From contig JAQCFW010000012.1 of NCBI GenBank assembly GCA_027619225.1, forward strand, positions 1 through 64,000: 64,000 nucleotides of DNA, read 5' to 3'. The position numbers and the translations under genes were made by a program. Shown here piece by piece: positions 9,026 to 17,917 of this stretch. The first letter of the stretch is position 1. The number at the start of each line of letters is the position of its first letter. The notes beneath the pieces were generated by a model that saw nothing but the letters and a program-made list of their open reading frames with translations, was not told the origin of the DNA and made no database searches. This stretch comes from Bacteroidota bacterium. Lineage in GTDB: Bacteria > Bacteroidota > Bacteroidia > Flavobacteriales_D > Sanyastnellaceae.

Positions 9026-9508
9026 CTAGTCAACTACCCTTAGCCAGTCTTGTGTTCTAAATACAAACCAAATGTATCCTCGAACTTTCAGCACGTCTAA
9101 TTCCCCATCTTCTAACCACATTTCGCACTCGTAAATAGAACCTTTTTTGGGATCGCAAATTGTTCCATCTTCCCATTCCTGGGTGTTACCATCAGATACA
9201 ACCATGTTTCTCACAATTTCCATCCCTAAGGCTGGCTGATCTTTTCTGTCGTCGTCACACTTATCACAATGTGGGTTTTGATCTTCGTCCGGGAGGCGAA
9301 ATAATTCTATTACCGTACCGAAAAACTGTCCGTCTCGCTCGACAATTTCAACTACGCTTTTAATACGTCCCGTTTCATCGTCGATGGTTTTCCAACGACC
9401 ATCAATTGAGGTTTGGGCTAAAGAAGTAAAAGATAGTAGGAAGAAACATCCTAAGAGGTAAAAATGCTTTAATTGAATCATAAAGCTAATTACGTCTTTT
9501 TTAAACAT
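9026..9508 (-). CDS. DUF2147 domain-containing secreted protein
   Basis: This 160-aa protein has an N-terminal hydrophobic segment ending in SFTSLAQ, a likely signal peptide. The domain itself starts with SIDGRWKTIDDETG and ends with GYIWFVFRTQDW, which is the DUF2147 pattern of a small periplasmic or lipocalin-like barrel. Four cysteines are present in the mature part (HCDKCDDD, TICDP, YECEM). An alternative ATG at residue 10 would give a tighter signal peptide. Its start codon overlaps the stop of the YihY-family gene by one base (TAATG), so it is the last gene of a nadC-yihY-DUF2147 unit. The molecular function of the domain is unknown. Confidence 0.85.
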   Translation of the reverse strand: MFKKDVISFMIQLKHFYLLGCFFLLSFTSLAQTSIDGRWKTIDDETGRIKSVVEIVERDGQFFGTVIELFRLPDEDQNPHCDKCDDDRKDQPALGMEIVRNMVVSDGNTQEWEDGTICDPKKGSIYECEMWLEDGELDVLKVRGYIWFVFRTQDWLRVVD

Positions 9509-10437
9509 TATTGCAAGTTGCTTCTAGCTTCATTTCGCGCTTTATGAACACTCACGTTAAATTCAAACCCCAAGAGAAGGATTGAGCTATTCGCATTTAC
9601 CCACACAAGAAGCAATAAGAACGTCCCTAAAGAACCGTAAAGTCTATTATAACTATCTAAATAAGTAATAAAAGCTCCGAACCCAACTGACAACAATACG
9701 ATTAAAATTGTAGTCATCGTTGCCCCAGGAGTAAAGGTCCGCCATTTGTCGCGGTCAGGATTTCCGAAGTGGTACAAGATCGAAACTGAGAAATATACGA
9801 GAATTAGGGACATCGTCCACCTTGCAATATTGAGCCACGGCACAAGTTCGCCCGGAAGCCAACCGTTATTTGAAAGCCACGTCAACCCTTGGCCACTAAA
9901 TCCGATAAGTAAAACAGCTACTCCAAGCATAGCAACTAGGATCACTAAAAGAAAAAGTGAAATCAAATAGTACAGCATTGGACTCCCCTTTTTTTCCAAC
10001 AAATAACTTGCATTAAACCCTGCTAAAATAGCATTTACACTACTTGACGCATAAATAACTGTAAGAACAAAACCGATCGATAAAATCGAAACATGGCTTT
10101 TTTCAAGGAGATCATTTACCGTTAACTCAAATAAAGAAACCGTCTCTCCTGGGAAGAATAAGAGCAGGGCATCCATCACGTCATTTGTTTCGAGAGGGGT
10201 GTGAGGTAAGACACTCAAAAGTAAAATCATGGCGGGAAAAAAGGCCAATAGAAGTCTAAAAGAAATTGAGGCCGCTCTGATAGACACTGATCCATTTATC
10301 AACCCAAGACCAAAAAATCTAAACACATCATAAAGGTTCATACCTTTAACTCCCCAAGGACTAAGAGACCTTAAAAAAAACTTTGTTCGCTTTACGATCG
10401 AGCTCGACTCAATCCACTTGGTGATTTTATTTGACAT
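9508..10437 (-). CDS. YihY/BrkB-family integral membrane protein
   Basis: The 309-aa product has the YihY/BrkB layout: a cytoplasmic N-terminus, a helix containing GSVSIRAASISFRLLLAFFPAMILLLSV (quoted here only as a landmark in its first 20 residues GSVSIRAASISFRLLLAFFP), several further hydrophobic helices, and the conserved YGSLGTFLLLLVWVNANS segment near the C-terminus. About six membrane spans are expected. The family was once mis-annotated as ribonuclease BN; its real role, possibly envelope transport, is unsettled. The gene overlaps the 3' end of nadC by 11 nt and its stop overlaps the DUF2147 start by 1 nt, so translational coupling is likely. Confidence 0.88.
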   Translation of the reverse strand: MSNKITKWIESSSIVKRTKFFLRSLSPWGVKGMNLYDVFRFFGLGLINGSVSIRAASISFRLLLAFFPAMILLLSVLPHTPLETNDVMDALLLFFPGETVSLFELTVNDLLEKSHVSILSIGFVLTVIYASSSVNAILAGFNASYLLEKKGSPMLYYLISLFLLVILVAMLGVAVLLIGFSGQGLTWLSNNGWLPGELVPWLNIARWTMSLILVYFSVSILYHFGNPDRDKWRTFTPGATMTTILIVLLSVGFGAFITYLDSYNRLYGSLGTFLLLLVWVNANSSILLLGFEFNVSVHKARNEARSNLQ

Positions 10438-11305
10438 GCGGGGTGCTCTTCAAGCTTAAATCTAAGCTTTTTACCGAGTGAGTCATATACCCCATGCTCA
10501 CAAAATCTACACCCGCTTCTCCATAGTCTCTAACATTGCCGGGTGTAATCCCTCCTGAAGCTTCAAGGGAAACAAGGTGGCCATATCTCTCTACCGCCTC
10601 ACTAACCTTGTCAGGACTGAAATTATCGAGTAAAATTCTCTCGATGAGGATTCCTGATTTTACTGAGGCAGAGATCGCATCCTCAATTTCTGTGAAAGAT
10701 CTCGTTTCAATTACGAGGGGCAATTTTTGTAAATCCGGAGATCTGTCTTTTAGATATTGGGCAACCTTTTCAATAGCGGTTGTCATACTGCCAGCATAAT
10801 CCACATGATTGTCCTTTAAGAGAATCATGTCATATAAACCCATTCTGTGATTTACTCCTCCACCCATCACCACGGCTTGTTTCTCAAAAGCTCTCAGCCC
10901 CGGAGTCGTCTTCCTCGTATCTAAAACCCTTGTAGGAGTTCCTTCTAAAATCTTAACAACTTCAGATGTTCTTGTGGCAATCCCACTCATGCGTTGCATA
11001 AAATTTAAGGCCAAACGCTCCCCTGTCAAGATATCCCTTGCTAACCCCTCTAACTCTATGACTACATCTCCGAACTTTACAGAACTACCGTCGTTGATTT
11101 TAGCTATAAAACTTATTTCCGGGTTTACTTGATAGAAAACTTCCCTAGCAACTTCCACTCCAGCTACTACACCATTTTCTTTGGCTAAAATATATCCTTT
11201 TTGGGCTAAATCAGCTGGAACACTTGACTCAGATGTAACATCACCTGAACCTAAATCTTCTTTTAGAGCAAGAGAAATAAAACTCTTCATATCATCATTA
11301 AGCAT
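10427..11305 (-). CDS. nadC: Nicotinate-nucleotide pyrophosphorylase (carboxylating), quinolinate phosphoribosyltransferase
   Basis: NadC converts quinolinate and PRPP to nicotinate mononucleotide, CO2 and pyrophosphate, the last step of de novo NAD precursor synthesis. The 292-aa length is normal. Landmarks are ALKEDLGSGDVTSE at the N-terminus, ERLALNFMQRMSGIAT, the substrate-binding RKTTPGLR and HRMGLYDMILLKDNHV, and the C-terminal LEASGGITPGN with VDFVSMGYMTHS. It heads a minus-strand unit with the YihY-family and DUF2147 genes. A -7-like TATATTCG ends four bases before its ATG. It is divergent from rlmH across a 39-nt spacer. It complements the salvage genes near 15.5 kb, so both routes to NAD are represented. 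Confidence 0.96.
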   Translation of the reverse strand: MLNDDMKSFISLALKEDLGSGDVTSESSVPADLAQKGYILAKENGVVAGVEVAREVFYQVNPEISFIAKINDGSSVKFGDVVIELEGLARDILTGERLALNFMQRMSGIATRTSEVVKILEGTPTRVLDTRKTTPGLRAFEKQAVVMGGGVNHRMGLYDMILLKDNHVDYAGSMTTAIEKVAQYLKDRSPDLQKLPLVIETRSFTEIEDAISASVKSGILIERILLDNFSPDKVSEAVERYGHLVSLEASGGITPGNVRDYGEAGVDFVSMGYMTHSVKSLDLSLKSTPHVK

Positions 11306-11309
11306 GGTG

Positions 11310-11317
11310 CGAATATA
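11310..11317 (-). promoter_or_regulatory. -7 promoter-like element (TATATTCG) for nadC
   Basis: On the minus strand TATATTCG fits TAnnTTYG and is followed by CACC and then the nadC ATG. The four-base spacing predicts a leaderless or almost leaderless transcript. Confidence 0.5.
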
Positions 11318-11332
11318 CTACCCTCAAAACCG

Positions 11333-11340
11333 TAACTTCA
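11333..11340 (+). promoter_or_regulatory. -7 promoter-like element (TAACTTCA) for rlmH
   Basis: TAACTTCA matches TAnnTTYG except for the last base and is followed by CACT and the GTG start of rlmH. With the nadC element only 15 bases away it makes a very compact back-to-back promoter pair. Confidence 0.45.
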
Positions 11341-11344
11341 CACT

Positions 11345-11821
11345 GTGCAGATTTCAATAATAGCAACGGGAAAAACAAATGCGGTTTGGATTAAAACCGG
11401 AATTGAAGAGTACGTAACACGCATGCATCGATATGGACGATTTGCCTTTGTGGAAACGCCCAATTTGAAAAGTAAATTTGCAAAAGCTGACTCTAAACGT
11501 GTGATGAAAGAAGAGGCCGTACTTCAATCTAAAGCCTTAGAAGGCGTAGATTACCTTGTTTTACTAGATGAACACGGAAAAGAATACACATCTATAGGCC
11601 TGTCTAATCAAATCCAAAAACTTCAGCTTAGGGGACTTAAACATGTTGCCTTCCTGATTGGAGGCCCTTACGGATTCGATCCATCGATTAAATCAAGAGC
11701 GAACGAACTTTGGGCATTGGGGACGTTAACTTTTCCGCATCAACTAATTAGGATTTTTGCCGCAGAACAAATCTACCGCTCCCACACTATTCTCAAAGGC
11801 GAGCCCTATCACCATCCATAA
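11345..11821 (+). CDS. rlmH: 23S rRNA (pseudouridine1915-N3)-methyltransferase
   Basis: RlmH is a small SPOUT-fold methyltransferase that uses SAM to methylate pseudouridine 1915 in helix 69 of 23S rRNA, acting on assembled 70S ribosomes. The 158-aa product has the usual full length. Diagnostic segments are LLDEHGKEYTSIGLS, the SAM-binding knot region FLIGGPYGFDPSIKSRA, and the C-terminal TFPHQLIRIFAAEQIYRSHT with the invariant YHHP-type end. The start is a GTG at 11345, with a promoter-like element four bases upstream. It is divergent from nadC and converges on atpC, with a terminator hairpin between them. Confidence 0.95.
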   Translation: MQISIIATGKTNAVWIKTGIEEYVTRMHRYGRFAFVETPNLKSKFAKADSKRVMKEEAVLQSKALEGVDYLVLLDEHGKEYTSIGLSNQIQKLQLRGLKHVAFLIGGPYGFDPSIKSRANELWALGTLTFPHQLIRIFAAEQIYRSHTILKGEPYHHP

Positions 11822-11833
11822 AAGTTCAAGCAT

Positions 11834-11860
11834 AAAAAAAGCCAACCTGAGTTGACTTTT
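11834..11860 (-). terminator. Rho-independent terminator of atpDC (possibly bidirectional)
   Basis: A 10-bp stem (AAAAGCCAAC / GTTGACTTTT, 4-nt loop) is followed on the minus strand by a run of Ts. On the minus-strand RNA the single imperfect pair is a G-U wobble, so it folds best as the terminator of atpDC. It is also placed to stop rlmH transcription. Confidence 0.75.
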
Positions 11861-11907
11861 TAAATAGTTTTTGCCCTAAGCATATTCCTATGCTATTCCT
11901 TTGGATC

Positions 11908-13703
<1,796 letters not shown>

Positions 13704-13735
13704 TTAACACCCTATTTGAGCATAACTTAACACAC

Positions 13736-14695
13736 TTGAAAGTTCACCAAAAAATAGAGAGTTTTTACTCAAAAAAACCTGTCGTTTTAACCATAGGCAC
13801 ATTCGATGGAGTACATGCTGGACACCGTGCCGTAATTGAAGTCCTTCAAGCAAAAGCAGATAAAATAAATGGCGAAACAGCGCTATTAACTTTTTCACCT
13901 CATCCCAGAGTTGTACTTCATCCCGACAACCACAATTTGAGATTGCTCAACACGATGAAAGAAAAGGAAGCCCTTCTTGAAAATGCAGGGCTCGATCATT
14001 TAATTGTAGTACAGTTCGATTTTGAATTATCTCGTCTGACTCCATTAGATTATGTACGTAAATTATTAGCTGAAGGAATTAAACCCGCTGAGATCGTCAT
14101 CGGTGATGATCACAGATTCGGCAGGAATCGAGAAGGTTCGTTCAGTAGCCTGAAACAAATGGGTCTGATGTTTAACTTTAGTGTCACCGCTTTAAACGCT
14201 GAAAGGATTCGTGAAATACGAGTGAGCAGCTCCAAAGCAAGGACTGCGATTTCCGAAGGACAGATCGTACATGCAAATGATTTGTTATCTCACCCTTTCC
14301 CATTATCAGGCACAGTTGTAGAAGGTGATAAATTAGGCCAAACAATAGACTTCCCCACGGCTAATCTTAAGATTTCTGACCCACTTAAAATCGTCCCAAT
14401 GGATGGTGTATATGTTGTTTGGGCTAGAATAAGCGAAGGTAAATGGATGAAAGGAATGATGAATATCGGGTGCAGGCCATCTGTGATAAAAACCGACTCG
14501 GGAGAAACGACCATTGAAGTTCACTTCATCGGATACGAAGGCGATTGCTACGGGCAAGCTATTGAAGTTCGCATCGTCAAGAGATTGAGGGATGAAATGT
14601 TGTTCAACGGACTTGACGAGTTAAAAGCAGCACTTCGCAGAGACAGAGATGAAACCTTAGAAGTACTAAAATTTTCAGCTCTACCTGTAGTATGA
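13736..14695 (+). CDS. ribF: Bifunctional riboflavin kinase / FAD synthetase
   Basis: RibF phosphorylates riboflavin to FMN and then adenylates FMN to FAD. The N-terminal nucleotidyltransferase domain shows TIGTFDGVHAGHR and VIGDDHRFGRNREG, then RVSSSKARTAISEG. The C-terminal riboflavin kinase domain shows GTVVEGDKLGQTIDFPTANL, MMNIGCRPSV and TIEVHFIGYEGDCYG. The open frame runs further upstream to 13619, but that stretch overlaps atpD and is unlike the family. A TTG at 13736 gives the usual N-terminus (KVHQKIESF) and a typical 319-aa length. A TAACTTAA sequence ends five bases upstream. The next gene overlaps its stop by 4 nt, so ribF heads a four-gene unit ending in pnuC. Confidence 0.94.
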   Translation: MKVHQKIESFYSKKPVVLTIGTFDGVHAGHRAVIEVLQAKADKINGETALLTFSPHPRVVLHPDNHNLRLLNTMKEKEALLENAGLDHLIVVQFDFELSRLTPLDYVRKLLAEGIKPAEIVIGDDHRFGRNREGSFSSLKQMGLMFNFSVTALNAERIREIRVSSSKARTAISEGQIVHANDLLSHPFPLSGTVVEGDKLGQTIDFPTANLKISDPLKIVPMDGVYVVWARISEGKWMKGMMNIGCRPSVIKTDSGETTIEVHFIGYEGDCYGQAIEVRIVKRLRDEMLFNGLDELKAALRRDRDETLEVLKFSALPVV

Positions 14696-15291
14696 TGTCC
14701 TATCGATTACTCGGACTTGTACTTGTAATGATGTTGAAATTCATTTTTCATTACACTCACGCTCAAACAGAATTTAAATCTATCAAGTCGGCACTCGAAG
14801 CTCATCATGCTGGCGAAATAGTTGAGGTTTTACATCTAAAAAAGCAAAAACTTGAAATTATCCCGGAAGAAATACAAGGTTTAACTGAATTAATTGAACT
14901 TCGGCTTGACAAAAACCGAATTGAAATTCTGCCTGATTGGTTTGGCGAATTGACCCATCTTGAAATTTTTTCAGCTGAAAGAAATCAACTGTCAGAATTT
15001 CCAATTGTCGTACTAGAGTTGGTAAACTTGAGAGAATTACATCTTGGAGACAACTTCATCACTGGTATTCCCATAGACATTGATGCTTTAAAAAATCTCG
15101 AGTTGCTTGGGCTTTGGTCGAACTTGCTGCGACGATTCCCCAGTTCTTTAAGTGATATGCCTAAGCTGACTACATTGGATCTTCTCTATAACGATATGAC
15201 TTTTTCCGAACAAACCTGGCTCCAGGAACTTCTACCACACATCAATATTGAGATGTCCGAACCATGTCATTGCACGTTCGATGACGAGTAA
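14692..15291 (+). CDS. Secreted leucine-rich-repeat protein
   Basis: This 199-aa protein has an N-terminal signal peptide ending near FHYTHAQ. It then has about five consecutive leucine-rich repeats of roughly 23 residues (LTELIELRLDKNRIEILPDW, LTHLEIFSAERNQLSEFP, LVNLRELHLGDNFITGIP, LKNLELLGLWSNLLRRFP, MPKLTTLDLLYNDMT). The C-terminus EPCHCTFDDE has two cysteines close together. LRR domains bind other proteins; no enzymatic domain is present. The ATG overlaps the ribF stop codon (ATGA), and the following kinase gene overlaps its 3' end by 11 nt, so it is embedded in a cofactor-related unit, which is unexpected for an exported LRR protein. The role is unknown. Confidence 0.82.
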   Translation: MMSYRLLGLVLVMMLKFIFHYTHAQTEFKSIKSALEAHHAGEIVEVLHLKKQKLEIIPEEIQGLTELIELRLDKNRIEILPDWFGELTHLEIFSAERNQLSEFPIVVLELVNLRELHLGDNFITGIPIDIDALKNLELLGLWSNLLRRFPSSLSDMPKLTTLDLLYNDMTFSEQTWLQELLPHINIEMSEPCHCTFDDE

Positions 15292-15814
15292 TCACAAGTA
15301 CAGAATTGTAATTACTGGAGTAGAGAATTCAGGGAAATCAACCCTCATTCAACCACTTGCAGAAAAATTTAATTGGCCCTTTGTCCTTGAGTTAAGTCGG
15401 GAAAACGAAGCTGTGCTGAATGGAACGGAAACTTTTGAAACATTACAAGAAATTCATTGGTTGGAGGAAAGAATCTTTGAAGAAATGATCAATTCTACTT
15501 CTGCAAAAGGTGTCTTTTGTGATACAGCAGGACTCTCTCTCGACCTTTGGGCTGAGTCAGTTTTTGGGAAAAGTGTCACCGCTGAATCTTCTTCGAAAAA
15601 AATCGATTTATACTTGCTTTGTGAAACCATTGAAAAATGGGAGGACGACCCCATACGAGTTATTCCAAACCACCAAGAACGGATTAAAAAAAACAATGAA
15701 TTTAGAGCTCGTTTAGAATTAGAAAAAGCTCCTTACATCTATATTCCTGTGATGCCTGTTGACGAAAGGGTTGAATTTTCAGAACTAAAAATAAAGGAGA
15801 TCCTCGATGTTTAA
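15281..15814 (+). CDS. NadR-like P-loop kinase (nicotinamide riboside kinase domain)
   Basis: The 177-aa product (from the ATG at 15281) has a Walker A motif GVENSGKS at residues 13-20, within ITGVENSGKSTL. A second landmark, FCDTAGLSLDLWAESVFGKS, corresponds to the DTDxxxTxxWxxxxFG segment of the NadR kinase domain. NadR kinases phosphorylate nicotinamide riboside to NMN. The NMN adenylyltransferase domain found in full-length NadR is missing, so this is a stand-alone kinase. An upstream in-frame start at 15248 would overlap the LRR gene much more and is less likely. The next gene is a PnuC transporter overlapping by 8 nt, which strongly supports a role in nicotinamide riboside uptake and trapping. 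Substrate specificity is inferred. Confidence 0.8.
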   Translation: MTSNHKYRIVITGVENSGKSTLIQPLAEKFNWPFVLELSRENEAVLNGTETFETLQEIHWLEERIFEEMINSTSAKGVFCDTAGLSLDLWAESVFGKSVTAESSSKKIDLYLLCETIEKWEDDPIRVIPNHQERIKKNNEFRARLELEKAPYIYIPVMPVDERVEFSELKIKEILDV

Positions 15815-16349
15815 TAAGAATACCAAATTAATTGAGGTCGCAGCTGTCACTTTATCTGTGGCCTACACTTGGATGTATTTAAAGGGGCATCTCCCGTGGG
15901 CGTTTATTCCAGCTGCTCTGGGGGCTGGATTGTTTGCTTATCTCTGTTGGAATAGAAAAATATACGCTGAAAGCGCACTACAGGTTTTCTATATAGGACT
16001 CGCTGGGTATGGACTGGCAGGTTATGGCAATGGTGTGCAGATTTCAGGGTTGTTTCATCTCGTTTTACTCTCGAGTGCTGTTCTAGGAACTATAGTACTT
16101 GGTGTTATCCTTAAAAAAACAACAGATGCAATGTTGCCATTCTTAGATGCCTTTACCACGGTGTTCAGTTTAGCTGCAACGTGGCTTATGATAAACATGA
16201 TTCACGAGAATTGGCTGTACTGGATTGTGATTGATACAGTATCGATCTATCTGTACGCAAAAAGAGGACTCAAGCTTAGCTCAGTCCTCTTCTTACTATA
16301 TCTTTTATTAGCTCTCGATGGTTATTTCGAAGCTATTTCGATTTTCTAA
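15807..16349 (+). CDS. pnuC: PnuC-like nicotinamide riboside / vitamin transporter
   Basis: This 180-aa integral membrane protein has about seven hydrophobic helices and the PnuC-type segment WNRKIYAESALQVFYIGLAG followed by YGLAGYGN. In characterised PnuC proteins the segment before and around the WxxW-type motif lines the substrate channel. PnuC proteins facilitate diffusion of nicotinamide riboside; relatives PnuX and PnuT carry riboflavin and thiamine. The overlapping NadR-type kinase upstream points to nicotinamide riboside. Presence of ribF in the same unit leaves riboflavin as a weaker alternative. An AAAGGAGA sequence, close to a Shine-Dalgarno site, lies just before its ATG. Confidence 0.82.
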   Translation: MFNKNTKLIEVAAVTLSVAYTWMYLKGHLPWAFIPAALGAGLFAYLCWNRKIYAESALQVFYIGLAGYGLAGYGNGVQISGLFHLVLLSSAVLGTIVLGVILKKTTDAMLPFLDAFTTVFSLAATWLMINMIHENWLYWIVIDTVSIYLYAKRGLKLSSVLFLLYLLLALDGYFEAISIF

Positions 16350-16372
16350 TATTTCCTGCTTTTAGATAATAA

Positions 16373-17074
16373 CTATCGGATAATAAACTTCACTGGTATC
16401 GTGTATTGAACGCTTACGCTTTTTCCACGCTGTTGACCTGGATCGAAGCGTGGTAGTGTTTCCACGACTCTCTTCGCTTCTTCATCTAAACGTGGATCTA
16501 CTTCACGTAAAACTTTCACGTCCCTAACATACCCATCTTTTCCGACAACAAAGTAGACAAACACTGTACCTTGAATACCCGCATCCCTAGCGATATGTGG
16601 GTACTTCGTATTTTTCGAAACATACCTGATAATTTCCATTTGAGTACACTGATGACGTTCATCTCCACGCATATGCTTACAAGCAGCTAGAGCTGGCATG
16701 TTCTCTACGATCATAAATGGAGTGTCGTCGGCAACATCATCATCATCATTTATGATTTCAATATCTGTATCATCGTTTAACTCGATATCTTCAATCTCTA
16801 GCTCGATTTCAATCTCTTCCTCATCATCGATAATTTCAATCACTGTTGTTTGCTGAGGTGGTGGTGGTGGTGGTGGTGGCGTTACCACATTCACTGGAAT
16901 CTCCTCATCATCGAGAAGGTCCGCTTCAAAATTAATCGCTTGTCTAACTAAAACCTCGTAGTTCGTCCATGAGATGGCAATTAAGATCAAAGCTAATGAA
17001 GCAATAAATCCAAGTGCACGCCAAGTTGAACGCTTATTTTCTAGGTCTGCTTTAGGTGTCTTCCTGTTAATCAT
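16373..17074 (-). CDS. tonB: TonB-like energy transducer
   Basis: This 233-aa protein has one N-terminal membrane anchor (ALGFIASLALILIAISW), a proline tract of eight residues followed by a very acidic linker (about residues 75-115), and a C-terminal TonB domain. That domain reads YPHIARDAGIQGTVFVYFVV, then VLREVDPRLDEEAKRVVETL and SVQYTIPVKFIIR. TonB couples the ExbBD-harvested proton-motive force to outer-membrane receptors; two such receptors are encoded at 38-43.6 kb. Its start overlaps the VanZ-like gene by 4 nt, and it ends the long minus-strand run from maeB. The eight prolines come from a GGT-type trinucleotide tract at 16857-16880. Confidence 0.93.
   Translation of the reverse strand: MINRKTPKADLENKRSTWRALGFIASLALILIAISWTNYEVLVRQAINFEADLLDDEEIPVNVVTPPPPPPPPQQTTVIEIIDDEEEIEIELEIEDIELNDDTDIEIINDDDDVADDTPFMIVENMPALAACKHMRGDERHQCTQMEIIRYVSKNTKYPHIARDAGIQGTVFVYFVVGKDGYVRDVKVLREVDPRLDEEAKRVVETLPRFDPGQQRGKSVSVQYTIPVKFIIR
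16857..16880. repeat. Trinucleotide tract (GGT)7-GGC in tonB
   Basis: Seven perfect GGT units and one GGC encode the eight-proline stretch of the TonB linker on the opposite strand. Length changes by whole units would keep the frame. Confidence 0.9.
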
Positions 17075-17514
17075 GATTGTGATATTCTACGGTTCGAAAT
17101 TACGGAATCAGAGGGGATTACTCCGGGGAAAACTCCATACACTGTTCGGAAAATTACAAATCCCAACAAAACTCCAACGCAATCTGCAACTATATCAAGG
17201 AGTTCCGCCGATCTTCCCACTCTTAATTCTTGTTGTAGGAACTCAAGTATTGTGCCGAAAATAGTACACACAACAAGTATTAAAGTCATTAATCGATAGT
17301 TTGTATCTATTAAGACACGTAGTTTAGAAAGTGTTATTGAAGTTGAAAGAGATAAAATGGAAAAAGTAACAATATGAACAAGCTTGTCAATTTTGTATGT
17401 CTCCCACCAAGAAGATGCCTCAAGATCATTCCCAGGCAAGAGCAATAAAAAAGTCAGACTTATTACAACAAAAAGTAAAGGTGTAATCATTCTTAATATT
17501 CCACTCTTGTTCAC
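17071..17514 (-). CDS. VanZ-like membrane protein
   Basis: This 147-aa protein has four hydrophobic helices. It has the VanZ-family landmark KIDKLVHIVTFSILSLS (a K-x-x-H-x-x-x-F pattern) and, further on, GTILEFLQQELRVGRSAELLDIVAD cut here to its key residues: E, Q, R, and the D-x-x-x-D/N pair. VanZ-like proteins are small inner-membrane proteins named after a teicoplanin-resistance gene; in Bacteroidota they are widespread and not a resistance marker. It overlaps gcvH upstream and tonB downstream by 4 nt each, so the three are translationally coupled. The function here is unknown. Confidence 0.8.
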   Translation of the reverse strand: MNKSGILRMITPLLFVVISLTFLLLLPGNDLEASSWWETYKIDKLVHIVTFSILSLSTSITLSKLRVLIDTNYRLMTLILVVCTIFGTILEFLQQELRVGRSAELLDIVADCVGVLLGFVIFRTVYGVFPGVIPSDSVISNRRISQS

Positions 17515-17891
17515 TTGCCTATTGTGTTTTTATAAGCTTCAGCATCCATGAGAGATTCGAAATCTGCAACATTTGACATCTTGAGCTTAATAATCCAACC
17601 AGCGCCGAAAGGATCTGAATTGATCAGCGCAGGATCGTCCTCCAAAGCTTCATTAAATTCAATCACTTCGCCCGCCAAAGGAAGGATCAAGTCACTCACT
17701 GTTTTCACAGCTTCAATTGTGCCAAACACCTCTTCAGCTTCCAACTCCTCCCCTTCTGTTTCTACCTCAACAAATACAATATCACCTAGCTCTCCTTGTG
17801 CAAAATCTGTAACACCTACAGTGGCGATGTCGCCATCTATCTTAACCCATTCGTGATCGGCTGTATACCGTAAATCTGAAGGAACATTCAT
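17511..17891 (-). CDS. gcvH: Glycine cleavage system H protein
   Basis: GcvH carries the lipoyl arm that shuttles the aminomethyl group between the P, T and L proteins of glycine cleavage. The 126-aa product has YTADHEWVKIDGDIATVGVT at the N-terminus and the lipoylation site FGTIEAVKTVSDL with Lys63. It ends with the usual YKNTIGK-type C-terminus. It lies between sprA and the VanZ-like gene on the minus strand and has its own full-consensus -7 element at 17908-17915, inside the 26-nt gap to sprA. The other gcv genes are not in the window. Confidence 0.96.
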   Translation of the reverse strand: MNVPSDLRYTADHEWVKIDGDIATVGVTDFAQGELGDIVFVEVETEGEELEAEEVFGTIEAVKTVSDLILPLAGEVIEFNEALEDDPALINSDPFGAGWIIKLKMSNVADFESLMDAEAYKNTIGK

Positions 17892-17907
17892 TGTAATAAA
17901 TTTTGCA

Positions 17908-17915
17908 CAAAAGTA
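17908..17915 (-). promoter_or_regulatory. -7 promoter element (TACTTTTG) for gcvH-vanZ-like-tonB
   Basis: TACTTTTG on the minus strand is a full TAnnTTTG match, 16 nt before the gcvH ATG. It gives the three small genes a promoter separate from sprA. Confidence 0.5.
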
Positions 17916-17917
17916 TA

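Noticed and set aside
10452-10469. AAGCTTA...TAAGCTT inverted repeat
   Set aside because: It is inside the 3' coding part of nadC with no T-run and no promoter nearby; most likely chance.
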